32,110 nucleotides of DNA from Fuerstiella sp. (GTDB lineage Bacteria; Planctomycetota; Planctomycetia; Planctomycetales; Planctomycetaceae). Location: assembly GCA_029941865.1 (NCBI GenBank), contig JAPYTO010000054.1, positions 1-32,110 of the forward strand, read 5' to 3'. Below the pieces are notes generated by a model. The model was not told the origin of the DNA and did no database searches. It saw nothing but the letters and a program-made list of their open reading frames with translations. Position numbers and translations under genes: made by a program. Of the stretch, positions 16,449 through 25,235 are shown piece by piece (position 1 is the first letter of the stretch; each line of letters begins with the position of its first letter).

Positions 16449-18026
16449 ATGACGCTCGAGACTTCGCAATACACCGACATCCGACTCGCTCCCCCATTTG
16501 AAGAATGGGCGGAGCTACTGGCAATCGACTCGCTCGACAATTCACGACTGGACGCCCTGCGAACGGCGGCGAAACAGCGACTCGTCTCCGCGGCGGAGTC
16601 CTATATTCTGCGACTGAACACCCTGGCCGACGATGCCGACCTGCCGTCCAGCAGTACACCTGTATTGACTGGTCAAACGGCCGAGCAACCGATCGTGCTG
16701 ACGGGACACCAACCGGTGGTCTTTCATTCCGGTCTCACGTTCAAGTACAACACAACCGAACAGCTGGCCACTGATGCCGGTGCCATTGCCGTTGCCGTAA
16801 TGATCGATACCGATTCGGGCGACGCAGGCCAGTTCAGCTATCCGCAGGCCGACGCCCCTGGAACGGACGACGCAGGCGAATCCGGGTCCGTTGCATCAGC
16901 GACTCTTCAAATTGAATCGCTCGCCAGATCGAACAGTCTGTTTGCTCACGGACGATTAAAGTCAGCAGCGGAGTTGCAGGAAGTCGGCGAACTGGTTGCG
17001 CGTCAATTGAACAACCTGTCGCTGTCCAGCTCGGCGTCGAATGTGGCCCGGACGTTTCGGGAATTTGCTCAACTCTCAGCCGCGAAGGCGTCGGCCGCAG
17101 AAGCAAATACGATCATGCGACGGCAGCGTGGTATTGGCGGCGGAATGCTGGAACTGCCTTTGTCCGCAATCAGTGCATTCCCCGAGATGCTGGCTTTCAC
17201 GGCAGATATTCTGAAACAGGCACGGCGCTTCGCAGCCGCCTACAATGCGTCGCTGGAAGTGTTTCGCGATGAGAACGGCATCCGTAATGCGGCGAACCCT
17301 TTTCCCAATCTGAAAATCACAGACGACAGTTGCGAACTTCCCTTTTGGGCAATCAGTCACGACCAAAAAAACCGGCATGTTCTGGAGGTTCAGTTCGAAG
17401 GCAACGTCACCCGGCTGACGGCGAATAAACAGATGCTTGACTCGTTTACCGGCAGCATCACAGCGGAATCACTGGAACCGATGTTGCTGCAGAACATTCA
17501 GATCGTGCCACGTGGGGCGCTGATCACCGCATCGCTGCGGCTGCTGTTCAGCGATCTGTTTGTACACGGCACGGGCGGTGGCCGGTACGATCGCTTTACT
17601 GACGAGTTTATTCGGACATGGTGGAATGTTGAACCGCCGCCCTATACGGTCGCCAGCGCATCGCGCTATCTGTTTGTCGCGGACAAACACGAACTGCAAC
17701 GTCTGGATGCCATTCGGAAACAGTTGCGAGATCTGCAGTACAACCCACAACGACATTTTGATTCCAGCGTGTTCAGCGAAGACCTGAAATCCCGGCTGCT
17801 TCGGTTATGTGACGCCAAGGCAGCGGCGGTGAAAAACATGAAACTGGCTCATGCCAGTGGGCAATCCGCCAAAGAGATCGGCACGACTATCCAGGCGCTC
17901 ACGAATCAGGTTCGTGACGAGGTCTCCGCAGAGTTCGAGCCACAACTGCGACGGCTGACGACACTATCCGCTGAACACCGCGACGCCACCAACTGTCGCA
18001 CCTATCCCTGGTTCATGTTCAGTTGA
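16449..18026 (+). CDS. Protein with BshC-like N-terminal motif, function unknown
   Basis: The 525-aa protein is probably cytoplasmic, with no signal peptide. Residues about 75-120 read IVLTGHQPVVFHSGLTFKYN, then an acidic VMIDTDSGD. This resembles the TGQQ...G...K core and following acidic strand of BshC, the putative cysteine ligase of bacillithiol synthesis. A later block (LFSDLFVHGTGGGRYDRFTD) is something I associate with a Planctomycete group of unknown function. The C-terminal 130 residues are helical and charged, as in BshC. The assignment is a distant-similarity inference. No bshA or bshB-like gene is nearby. The ATG at 16449 lacks a ribosome site; GTG at 16383 is possible. Confidence 0.8.
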   Translation: MTLETSQYTDIRLAPPFEEWAELLAIDSLDNSRLDALRTAAKQRLVSAAESYILRLNTLADDADLPSSSTPVLTGQTAEQPIVLTGHQPVVFHSGLTFKYNTTEQLATDAGAIAVAVMIDTDSGDAGQFSYPQADAPGTDDAGESGSVASATLQIESLARSNSLFAHGRLKSAAELQEVGELVARQLNNLSLSSSASNVARTFREFAQLSAAKASAAEANTIMRRQRGIGGGMLELPLSAISAFPEMLAFTADILKQARRFAAAYNASLEVFRDENGIRNAANPFPNLKITDDSCELPFWAISHDQKNRHVLEVQFEGNVTRLTANKQMLDSFTGSITAESLEPMLLQNIQIVPRGALITASLRLLFSDLFVHGTGGGRYDRFTDEFIRTWWNVEPPPYTVASASRYLFVADKHELQRLDAIRKQLRDLQYNPQRHFDSSVFSEDLKSRLLRLCDAKAAAVKNMKLAHASGQSAKEIGTTIQALTNQVRDEVSAEFEPQLRRLTTLSAEHRDATNCRTYPWFMFS

Positions 18027-18463
18027 CGCCGAAAACTTTGGCACTCCTGGAAAGAATTCTCTGAGAGGGCCAAGAGCACTGTCAACGCAACGCGTAGCGA
18101 ACCCTGGCAGCGGGCGCAAAGTATGCGGCGGCGTGTAGAGGCCGCAAAGTTGACGTGGACTACCCCGTTTAGCGGGTGGCCGCCGGGTGGAATGGCTCAG
18201 ACGGCTTCGTCAGCCATGCCCTCGTTGACAGCATTTCAAGGCAGAGGTAGATTTCTGCAGGACATCTGCAAAACGTCCCTTAACAAGCCCTTATCTGAAC
18301 AGCACCAATCGGGCCGCCATCCAGACCCGAAGCATGAACGTGGATCTGAGTTACAACCAGTTCCGTGCTCTTGCGTCGGGACCGGGAATACGGTGGTAGA
18401 AACTCAAAAGCGGCGTGTCGAATCAGGCCACTGCAAAAACATGGACCTACTGTTGTGAGCATT
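18027..18463. other. Intergenic region, no gene seen
   Basis: This 437-base gap has only short palindromes, such as CCCG-TTTAG-CGGG near 18165-18177 and a GCGGC/GCCGC pair near 18127-18148. The reading frames across it lack ribosome sites and protein-like composition. The promoter of the amidase gene should lie in its right half. Confidence 0.5.
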
Positions 18464-19135
18464 ATGTCGGTAATACTGACAACATCTTCTGTACTACTTT
18501 TATTGAACATCACGTTTGCGGCGGACGCTGCGCCCCCATCACCCACGATCTGCTGCGAAACGATGTTTCGTCAACGAGTTGCAGTGGCTTCTGATCCTTC
18601 TGCGGATACGCTTTTTGCCAGACAAAATGCACAGAATACCGGTGGATTTGCGTGGCATCCGTTGGAAACCGAACACTCATGGCTTTACCTGGTCATTCAT
18701 CATTCGGCCACGAACACAGGTAGTGTGGGCTCCATTCATAACGAACATCGGCAGCGTAAGGATCGTGCCGGAAATAACTGGTTGGGAATTGGTTACCATT
18801 TTGTGATCGGTAACGGCAACGGAATGGAAGACGGAAAAATCGAGTCGACCTTCCGCTGGAAACAGCAGATTCACGGCGCTCACTCTGGTAGTACTGCACA
18901 CAACGCAAACGGTATTGGCATTTGTCTGATCGGTAACTTTCAGAATAATGCTCCCACTGACAATCAACTGAAAGCTGTCCGCACCCTGATTGGGCAGCTT
19001 TCGAATCAATATCACATACCGGCTCGCCTGGTGATTGGGCACAATGCTGTCAAATCAACAGACTGTCCGGGAAAGTATTTTCGACTGCAGGAAGTAGTTC
19101 GGGACTCGTTCTCCAGAGATCGAGTCAGCAGCTGA
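18464..19135 (+). CDS. Secreted N-acetylmuramoyl-L-alanine amidase (amidase_2/PGRP fold)
   Basis: The 223-aa protein starts with a signal peptide (about 1-20, ending TFAA-DA). The amidase_2 domain covers about 70-205. VIHHSAT provides His79, GHNAVKSTDCPG provides His183 and Cys191, and these match the zinc ligands of T7 lysozyme-type amidases. GYHFVIGNGNG and NGIGICLIGNF are the expected structural motifs. Such enzymes cut the bond between muramic acid and L-alanine in peptidoglycan. In a Planctomycete it could serve in turnover of a thin wall or in attack on other bacteria. A second start at 18365 would add a region without signal-peptide character. The ribosome site is weak. Confidence 0.9.
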   Translation: MSVILTTSSVLLLLNITFAADAAPPSPTICCETMFRQRVAVASDPSADTLFARQNAQNTGGFAWHPLETEHSWLYLVIHHSATNTGSVGSIHNEHRQRKDRAGNNWLGIGYHFVIGNGNGMEDGKIESTFRWKQQIHGAHSGSTAHNANGIGICLIGNFQNNAPTDNQLKAVRTLIGQLSNQYHIPARLVIGHNAVKSTDCPGKYFRLQEVVRDSFSRDRVSS

Positions 19136-19230
19136 CCCCAGCCGGCTGTCAACAACATCGGTAAACACGCTTCGCAAGGTTGGCGAAGTCTTATCTTCTT
19201 CTCCCCTCACCGTAGTCACGGAAGTGTTCT

Positions 19231-20034
19231 ATGTTTAATCGAGTCCAGACGAAATCGTATCTCCACGACGATCTCTCATTTCTCGTCCCCACCAATGAGA
19301 TTGACCAGATGCCCCTCGAGCTGAAGGAGTTGTGCGAACAGTACAACTCTGAATGTCGAGAAAACGTCGACGAGAGGGACGCAGTGGCAACATCTGACTG
19401 GCCGGTGTCGTTGTTCGTGCCAAACCAGTACGAACAGAATTACGCCTATCCGCTGCTGATCTGGTTTCACGATGAACACAGCAGTGAGAATGAACTCGAC
19501 CTGGTCATGAACGCCATCGGCGATCAGAATTACTGCGGTCTCGCCCTGCGTGGCAATCAACAGCTCACCGGTCACGACAGCTTTGGCTGGGACAACAGTG
19601 CGTTGGAATTCAGCCACGTACCACTGAAGCGGCTGGTCAACATAACCGCTCGTCGCCTGCGTCGCGCTTTTCATATCCACAGCGAACGCATTTTTGTGGC
19701 GGGCTCGGGCACCGGTGGCGACACTGCTCTGCGACTCTTTGGCGAGTCTCCTGAATGGTTCGCCGGAGCGATCGTGATCGATCCGACGTGTCGCGAACAT
19801 GTGACGCTCGGAAATCAATCCGATCTGCGAGGCAAGAACGTCCTGCACACGGTTTCCCGAACGGCGTCAAACGAAACGCTGGCATGTAATCTGGATACCG
19901 TGAGACTGCTTCGAGCCGCAGGCGTTGAAGTCGACGTGCGGGTCACTGAGGAACCTCTCGACCCCTGCTGCAACGATGCTCGCTTTATTGACAACTGGCT
20001 GTTGTCGCGGCTGAACTGCGAAGCCTACGTTTAA
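19231..20034 (+). CDS. Alpha/beta-hydrolase-fold protein, apparently without catalytic Ser
   Basis: The 267-aa protein has no signal peptide. Residues about 57-80 (VSLFVPNQY...YPLLIWFHDEH) look like the first strands of an esterase D/poly-esterase-like fold. The elbow region is IFVAGSGTGGDTALRLF, about 154-170. Aligned by the flanking residues to the usual G-x-S-x-G, the Ser slot holds Gly160, and no clear catalytic His follows near the C-terminus. It may be a binding or regulatory pseudo-hydrolase, unless Ser159 or Thr161 acts. GGAAG lies 8 bases before the ATG. The gene is followed by a very strong terminator. Confidence 0.85.
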   Translation: MFNRVQTKSYLHDDLSFLVPTNEIDQMPLELKELCEQYNSECRENVDERDAVATSDWPVSLFVPNQYEQNYAYPLLIWFHDEHSSENELDLVMNAIGDQNYCGLALRGNQQLTGHDSFGWDNSALEFSHVPLKRLVNITARRLRRAFHIHSERIFVAGSGTGGDTALRLFGESPEWFAGAIVIDPTCREHVTLGNQSDLRGKNVLHTVSRTASNETLACNLDTVRLLRAAGVEVDVRVTEEPLDPCCNDARFIDNWLLSRLNCEAYV

Positions 20035-20041
20035 ATACAAT

Positions 20042-20069
20042 AACGGAAACGAGAAACACCGTTTCCGTT
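20042..20069 (+). repeat. 10-bp hairpin directly after stop codon
   Basis: AACGGAAACG and CGTTTCCGTT pair perfectly around an eight-base loop, seven bases after the stop of the hydrolase-fold gene and just before the terminator at 20089. It could protect the 3' end of the mRNA. Confidence 0.7.
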
Positions 20070-20088
20070 CATGTTGGCCATGAATCAG

Positions 20089-20123
20089 GAGTCCCGGTCT
20101 CTTTAAGAGACCGGGACTCTTTT
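20089..20123 (+). terminator. Rho-independent terminator
   Basis: GAGTCCCGGTCTC and GAGACCGGGACTC form a perfect 13-bp GC-rich stem with a TTTAA loop, followed by a TTTT tract. It ends transcription from the gene at 19231-20034 and isolates the ceramidase-like gene downstream. Confidence 0.9.
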
Positions 20124-20238
20124 CGTTTGCCAGCCGTTCACTTCACAGTCGGGGACTTCAGAGTCACACTATGACTCATACGGTTCGCGTTGTGTGCGCG
20201 GACACTCACGGCCAATTCTGCGCAGGACCCACGACGCG

Positions 20239-21753
20239 ATGGTAAACAACATGAAGACCGTCTTATCACGAACTCTCGCAATCGCACTGTGCGCGTGTCT
20301 CACAGATGCAGCACACGCTGGCCAGCTGCGAGCTGGTGTGGCGAAAGTTGACATCACCCGGGTTGATGCCGGTCCCGTTCACGGACGTCTGCACGCCAGG
20401 GCGCTGGTGGTAACTGATGACATCACAACGACGGTCATCGTCTCAGTCGATGCCGTGGCCATTGGCGAGATCGGTCCCATCGGAAACGATTATCTCGGCA
20501 ACGTACGATCGCAACTGAAGAAAGACCTCAACATCGAGCCCACGAACGTGATGATCAATGCCAGTCATTGTCACGGAATCGTGTGCCAGGATGTGGACGC
20601 AAGAACTGTGCAGGCGGTGAAAGAAGCCGCTGCCAGTCTGGTCCCCGTGCATGTCGGGGTCGGCAGCGGGCACGAAGACAGAATCATGGAAAACCGGCGG
20701 CTGAAGTTGCAGAGTGGTCGCGAAGCCGATGTTCGACATGCCTATTCACTGCCGGCTGACGAGGAGGTCGCCGAAGTCGGTCCAGTCGATCCCGAAATCG
20801 GAATTCTGCGTCTCGACCGACTGGACGGACGAACACTGGCCGTGCTCTACAACTTTGCCTGCCACCCGATCCAGGGCGTGCCTGGCGGACTCAACACGTC
20901 CGACATCACCGGCTTTGCGTCTCAGGTGATCGAAGACAATCTCAGTGACGACACGGTCGCCCTGTTTGTTCAGGGATGCGGTGGTGACATCAACCCCGTC
21001 TTTTACAAAGACGTTGATCATCCGCGGAATGCCGAACCGCTGGGCAACATGCTCGGGCTAAGCACGTTGAAAGCTCTCAGAAAGATCGAAAGCCGGGAAG
21101 ACAATCGACTGACGGTTTTGAATCAGGTGATTGAACTTCCGCGAGCCGATCTGGCGGAACGCATCAGCCTGATGGAAACGGAACGCGAACGACTGCTTCG
21201 TTCGTTAAGAGGAACAAGCCTGAGCCTGAAGACGTTTCTTCCACTGGTGGTCAAATACAACCTGTCGGAAGAGTTTCCTTCGTATTATTCGCATCGCTAT
21301 CTGCACGACGACCAGTTGGGGCGGCAGGACCTGCGGCATCTTGACGCAGAAAACCGGCGACACATCGCCAGCTACATTCGGAACATTTACACCATGGAGC
21401 AGTTGACCCGTCTGCAGACGAATCTCAGGTTGCTGGTGAAGCACCAGGCCCATTACGTCGCTGGCGGAAAACGCACCGTCGATGCCGAACTGGTCGGACT
21501 GCGAATCGGAAGTTTCTCGCTGTTAACATTTCCTGGAGAACTGACCGTTCGCATCGGCCTGGGCCTCAAGGCCAGGTCCGCTCAGAAACCAACATTCATC
21601 GCCGGTTATACCAATGGCTACCTGTACTATGCGCCGACAGCAGAGCAACTGCGCAACGTCGGAGGTGCCCAGGAAGACAGCGATTGCCTGTTGGCCCCCG
21701 AATGGCAGGCCATCTTCGAAGCCAAGGCACTGCAGATGCTAAGCAAGTTGTAA
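20239..21753 (+). CDS. Exported neutral/alkaline ceramidase-like protein
   Basis: The 504-aa product has a signal peptide (KTVLSRTLAIALCACLTDAAHA) and a mature start LRAGVAKVDITR, typical of the neutral/alkaline non-lysosomal ceramidase N-terminal domain. The likely zinc ligands lie in NASHCHG and NFACHPI, and the conserved QGCGGDINP follows. The C-terminal part has LLTFPGELTVRIGL and GYTNGYLYYAP, also family motifs. True ceramidases are longer and cleave the amide bond of ceramide. The shorter Planctomycete members have unproven substrates, so an amidase or hydrolase of a surface lipid or sugar conjugate is as likely. ATG at 20239 has AGGA upstream at a wide spacing; ATG at 20251 is nearly equal. 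Confidence 0.88.
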   Translation: MVNNMKTVLSRTLAIALCACLTDAAHAGQLRAGVAKVDITRVDAGPVHGRLHARALVVTDDITTTVIVSVDAVAIGEIGPIGNDYLGNVRSQLKKDLNIEPTNVMINASHCHGIVCQDVDARTVQAVKEAAASLVPVHVGVGSGHEDRIMENRRLKLQSGREADVRHAYSLPADEEVAEVGPVDPEIGILRLDRLDGRTLAVLYNFACHPIQGVPGGLNTSDITGFASQVIEDNLSDDTVALFVQGCGGDINPVFYKDVDHPRNAEPLGNMLGLSTLKALRKIESREDNRLTVLNQVIELPRADLAERISLMETERERLLRSLRGTSLSLKTFLPLVVKYNLSEEFPSYYSHRYLHDDQLGRQDLRHLDAENRRHIASYIRNIYTMEQLTRLQTNLRLLVKHQAHYVAGGKRTVDAELVGLRIGSFSLLTFPGELTVRIGLGLKARSAQKPTFIAGYTNGYLYYAPTAEQLRNVGGAQEDSDCLLAPEWQAIFEAKALQMLSKL

Positions 21754-21765
21754 TCAATGCGGCGA

Positions 21766-22092
21766 CTCACGTATCCGGCTCGCCCAAGGCGAGCGGGGGA
21801 CGTCAATCCCCTGATTCCTGCGCACATTCCGCACGGCAGTTGCCAGGACGCCGACCGCAGAAACATCCCCTTCACAACGCATGAGATCCAAACGTGGGCA
21901 GAAGAACAAAATCCGGGCACTCACGTGTTCGGCTCGTCCAAGGCGAGCGGGGGACGTCTGTCCCCTGATTCCTGCGCACATTCCGCACGGCAGTTGCCAG
22001 GACGCCGTCCGTAGAAACATCCCCTTCACGACGCATGAGATCCAAACGTGAGCGGAAAAACGTAATCCGGGCACTCACGTGCACGGCTCGCC
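21766..22092. repeat. 154-bp tandem twin-hairpin repeats, third unit cut by RAYT
   Basis: Units begin at 21766 and 21920, and a partial one at 22074, exactly 154 bases apart. They share the two adjacent hairpins of the array at 1-307 (GCTCGCC/GGCGAGC and GGGGAC/GTCCCC) and a conserved tail including GCACGGCAGTTGCCAGGAC and CGCATGAGATCCAAACGTG. Unit 1 has GTCAATCCCC and unit 2 GCTCGTCC as small hairpin variants. The third unit ends inside hairpin 1 at 22092, where the RAYT stop codon begins. Confidence 0.9.
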
Positions 22093-22686
22093 TTATTTGA
22101 TTCGTCCACCTTCCAGATCCAGTTCTGGAACTTCCGTTGTCCAGATCAATAACGGATATTCCTGATCCAAAACGTATCGAATGGCGGCAAGGACGGCCGC
22201 ATCGTTGGGTAGTTTCCGTTTCGATCCCGACGCCGTCCACCACGTACCACTCACTGGGCGGCCGAAAATTCCGTTCAGTCTTCGGCTTCCGTAACTCTTA
22301 AAGCTCTGTAACAGAGTCGCCGGTTCCGGATCTCCGGGGACGCCCGTTACGATGTGACAGTGATTCGCCATGATGGCCACGGCGAATAACCTCCAACCAC
22401 GAAATCGCCCCGTTTGCTGAAACTGAACAAACAACGCCTCGGCCTGCGGCACATCAATTCGCACTGGGTCTGCTTTCATCCGACTTCGCGTGTGTGCTTC
22501 CAAGGCAGACATGTCCGAATCGTATTCCGTGCCGGGAATGTTGTGACGTACCTCCGGCCCATCCCCATCCCGAACATTGCTTACAAATCCGCGTTTGTCG
22601 CCTGGTAACCAGCTGCCATACATCGTCCACGTCAAAAGCCAGTAGCGGTCACAGACGATCGGGATTTCCTGCTGGCTCGGATTCAT
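22093..22686 (-). CDS. REP-associated tyrosine transposase (RAYT, Y1 HUH family)
   Basis: The 197-aa protein contains the HUH metal-binding motif ANHCHIV (His109 and His111) and a candidate catalytic Tyr171 in AIRYVLDQEYP, the arrangement of IS200/IS605-type Y1 enzymes. The N-terminal TWTMYGSWLPGDKRGFV motif is typical of the RAYT branch rather than of true IS200 TnpA. RAYTs cut and join single-stranded REP hairpins and are thought to spread or maintain REP elements. ATG at 22686 is preferred because the protein core begins just after it; an earlier ATG at 22761 gives 222 aa. The gene appears intact and is bordered on both sides by twin-hairpin repeat units, which are its likely substrate. 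Confidence 0.92.
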   Translation of the reverse strand: MNPSQQEIPIVCDRYWLLTWTMYGSWLPGDKRGFVSNVRDGDGPEVRHNIPGTEYDSDMSALEAHTRSRMKADPVRIDVPQAEALFVQFQQTGRFRGWRLFAVAIMANHCHIVTGVPGDPEPATLLQSFKSYGSRRLNGIFGRPVSGTWWTASGSKRKLPNDAAVLAAIRYVLDQEYPLLIWTTEVPELDLEGGRIK

Positions 22687-22790
22687 GATGCAGTATCCGT
22701 CGGGATGATTCTTCTTCCGATCCGATTCTTGAAAGAATCGAAGGAAGATGCCAGTCGTCATTCACGACATAACACCCGGGAAAAACGAAA

Positions 22791-22858
22791 TCCGGGCACT
22801 CACGTGCACGGCTCGCCCAAGGCGAGCGGGGGACGTCAGTCCCCTGATTCCTGCGCAG
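22791..22858. repeat. Twin-hairpin repeat unit upstream of RAYT
   Basis: The head of the repeat is complete here: TCCGGGCACTCACGTGCACG, hairpin 1 (22811-22827) and hairpin 2 (22829-22844). The long tail is missing after CTGCGCA. Together with the array at 21766-22092 it brackets the transposase gene. Confidence 0.9.
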
Positions 22859-22900
22859 GTTCATTCGTGATGCGAATCAAAGACCTCACCGCCGAAGACT

Positions 22901-24085
22901 TCAGGCGACCTGTCTCGCGTGTCCGACGCCCGTTGATTCGTCGTTCAACGCCGACAACAGTAATTCGGCCGTTCGTTCGGTGGCACCGGTCACAGCTGCC
23001 TGATCAGCCAGCTCAGACATTTCGTCCCTGCGGCAAGCGAGTGAATTCGGATCCAGACACCATCGTGTCAGCTGGTCAGAAATCGCGGCCGCGTCTGACG
23101 CCGGGTTGCCACAGGACACAAACTCCGGCATCAGTTCTTTGTCGGCAATCAGGTTTGTGAGTGTGATGAATCGGCAGGTCATCAGCACTCGAGCCGCCAT
23201 TCGCCCTAACCGGCCGACTCTGTACAGCACCACTCCCGGAGTCCTGCGAGCAAGGAGCTCCAGACTGATCGAACCACTCACCATGAAACAACAATCCGCC
23301 GCTTCAATCACTTCCGACGTCCTGTCCACGTAGTAGGTCATATCCGCAGCCACGCCGGTGTCCGACTGCATGCGCTGGCATTCGCTGCTGTGGTCCGGGC
23401 TATAGTTTCCGATAACCCACCGAACATTCGGCACACGTTTATGCACGCGGTGAATCACATCCAGCATCACCGGAAAGTTGCGGTCGACTTCGTGATTTCG
23501 GGATCCCGGCAGAACGGCAATAACCGGTCGCCTGGATTCAGAAGCTCCCAATTTCGCCACCAGGTCCATGTCCAGTTTTCGAGACGCGACTTCATCAAAG
23601 AAAGGGTGTCCGACCCACGTCGCGTTCACGTCGCGGCTTTTGTACCACTCGAATTCAAAAGGCAGAGCACAGATGACATGGTCGACCCATTTGCGAACAC
23701 GACGAATGCGCCACGGAGCCCATGCCCACAGTTGCGGCGGCATGTAGTAGAACACGGGAATGCCGCGTCGCTTTGCGGCCTTTGCAATCCACCAGTTGAA
23801 GCCTGGGAAATCCACCAACACTACGGCATCCGGTGGAGTTTCATCGAAGAACGTTTCAGCCTGAATGACCAGCCTGCGGAACTTTGCCAGCATGGGAATC
23901 ACACGAAGGAACCCCATCACCGCCAATTGGGTCAGCTCAAACTGCAGACTGCAACCCTGTTTCCGCATCTCCGGACCACCAAAACCCTCCGTCTGAATCT
24001 TCGGGTTGCGAGTCTTGAGCTCCTGAATCAGATGTGCCGCATGTTGGTCGCCACTGGGCTCACCGACGGAAAAGAAAATGCGCAT
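22901..24085 (-). CDS. lpxB: Lipid-A-disaccharide synthase
   Basis: The 394-aa protein matches LpxB in length and motifs: RIFFSVGEPSGDQHAA at the N-terminus, VVLVDFPGFNWW, YYMPPQLWAWAPWR, LPGSRNHEVDRNFPVML and SGSISLELL. LpxB is a GT-B glycosyltransferase that joins UDP-2,3-diacylglucosamine and lipid X into the lipid A disaccharide at the inner membrane face. Its presence implies a lipid A-containing outer membrane. The ATG at 24085 places the typical MRIFFSVGE at the start; GTG at 24100 is an alternative. No other lpx genes are in the window. The gene ends 42 bases from the twin-hairpin repeat. Confidence 0.95.
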   Translation of the reverse strand: MRIFFSVGEPSGDQHAAHLIQELKTRNPKIQTEGFGGPEMRKQGCSLQFELTQLAVMGFLRVIPMLAKFRRLVIQAETFFDETPPDAVVLVDFPGFNWWIAKAAKRRGIPVFYYMPPQLWAWAPWRIRRVRKWVDHVICALPFEFEWYKSRDVNATWVGHPFFDEVASRKLDMDLVAKLGASESRRPVIAVLPGSRNHEVDRNFPVMLDVIHRVHKRVPNVRWVIGNYSPDHSSECQRMQSDTGVAADMTYYVDRTSEVIEAADCCFMVSGSISLELLARRTPGVVLYRVGRLGRMAARVLMTCRFITLTNLIADKELMPEFVSCGNPASDAAAISDQLTRWCLDPNSLACRRDEMSELADQAAVTGATERTAELLLSALNDESTGVGHARQVA

Positions 24086-24268
24086 TTTGGATCCATCCAC
24101 CTGTGTTCCGATACTGCCACCGGATTGTCAACACGTTTTGTCGTTTCTTAAGGGGGCAACAGTGCCTCGCCGCCGCACGTTGCGATTGTCTCACGACATC
24201 AGAATTCCGTCAACACAGACCCCGTAACTGGTCACCGACACCGGCTCCTGGAAGACAGGACACGCGCA

Positions 24269-24565
24269 ATGGACTACGTTTTCGCCTTTAACGCATTCGA
24301 AACGCTGTTGTGGACGTGCATCGCAGTCGTTCTGTTCGTGACCGCAGCACGTGACCAAAAGATCCGAAGACGGTCAACCCTGGCCGCGTTGACGTTTCTG
24401 ATCTTCGCAGGCTCAGAGATCATGGAGATGCAGACCGGGGCATGGTGGCGACCGTGGTGGCTGCTGGTCTGGAAAGCGGCTTGCGTCGTAACGCTGATTG
24501 CCGTGGCAGTACACCACTGCCGCTGTGAGCATGCGTCGCGCGACGTTCATAACTCAGAAGAATAA
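24269..24565 (+). CDS. Small membrane protein, unknown function
   Basis: This 98-aa protein has three hydrophobic segments (about 9-28, 37-50 and 64-82) and a charged loop DQKIRRRS. AGGA lies 8 bases before the ATG, and composition is protein-like, so it is likely real. It is divergent from lpxB and convergent with the thermonuclease gene, 31 bases away. No family was recognised. Confidence 0.75.
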   Translation: MDYVFAFNAFETLLWTCIAVVLFVTAARDQKIRRRSTLAALTFLIFAGSEIMEMQTGAWWRPWWLLVWKAACVVTLIAVAVHHCRCEHASRDVHNSEE

Positions 24566-24596
24566 ACAACAACGTCAGGCACCACCGCCGGTTCTG

Positions 24597-25118
24597 TCAG
24601 TGTCTCTGGTCGGCTGCCCAGAGTCCAATGTTTTGAATACGCGCTTGGGCCGCTGCCTTTCGCAGACCGGGCTCAAGGTCCAACGGCAACCCGAAGCGGT
24701 CCAATAACTTTGCCTGCCCGGTCGACAGTGCCAACTGATTGATCAATGTGCCGTCAGCCGTGTAGACCCAGGCCAGAGTTCGTCCGTAGCGATCCGTTTC
24801 CTCAGCCCCCATGCGCAGAGTGACGACACCGCCGCTGATCTGCTGCCGCAACCACGCTGTCGATTCATCGCCAAATGGCTCCTCTTCCTGGTCATGATGT
24901 GCCACCTCCGGAGCGTCAATTCCCAACAACCTTACTCTCTCTCCGCTGTCGGTTTCGAATGTGTCACCGTCCAGCACCCAGGCAACCGTGACGTCCTTTT
25001 CGCGACGCTGCTTCCCGTACGGTTCGCCCGAGATAGAAACGGCGTAGCGATACACCAGCAAGGCGGCGATCACCGCGAAGGCGACATGTCCTGGTGTTGG
25101 TTGACGAATCCGGCGCAT
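24597..25118 (-). CDS. Membrane-anchored thermonuclease (SNase family)
   Basis: The 173-aa protein has an N-terminal membrane anchor or uncleaved signal (about 10-28) and a staphylococcal-nuclease domain. The catalytic residues are present: Asp50 and Asp52 in DGDTF for calcium, Arg63 and Glu71 in RVRLLGIDAPE, and Arg113 in TDRYGR. The enzyme would cut single-stranded and double-stranded nucleic acid, probably outside the cytoplasm. The ATG at 25118 follows GGAAGC closely. The longer frame to 25190 lacks a ribosome site and would place residues before the anchor. It is divergent from the CE15-like gene, 117 bases away. Confidence 0.92.
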   Translation of the reverse strand: MRRIRQPTPGHVAFAVIAALLVYRYAVSISGEPYGKQRREKDVTVAWVLDGDTFETDSGERVRLLGIDAPEVAHHDQEEEPFGDESTAWLRQQISGGVVTLRMGAEETDRYGRTLAWVYTADGTLINQLALSTGQAKLLDRFGLPLDLEPGLRKAAAQARIQNIGLWAADQRH

Positions 25119-25235
25119 TTGCTTCCGTCTTCGGGCAGAGCAGACTACTATCAGTCCACGGGACGTGGTTACACAGGAAGCTGTAACCACGTTAATTCTG
25201 ACACAGATGTATGTTCAACCAAAGGCACAGCCGCC

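Noticed and set aside
18123-18458. Possible gene of 111 codons before the amidase
   Set aside because: No ribosome site, low-complexity basic composition and no family features.
23390-24151. Plus-strand frame of 253 codons
   Set aside because: It is a shadow of lpxB on the opposite strand.
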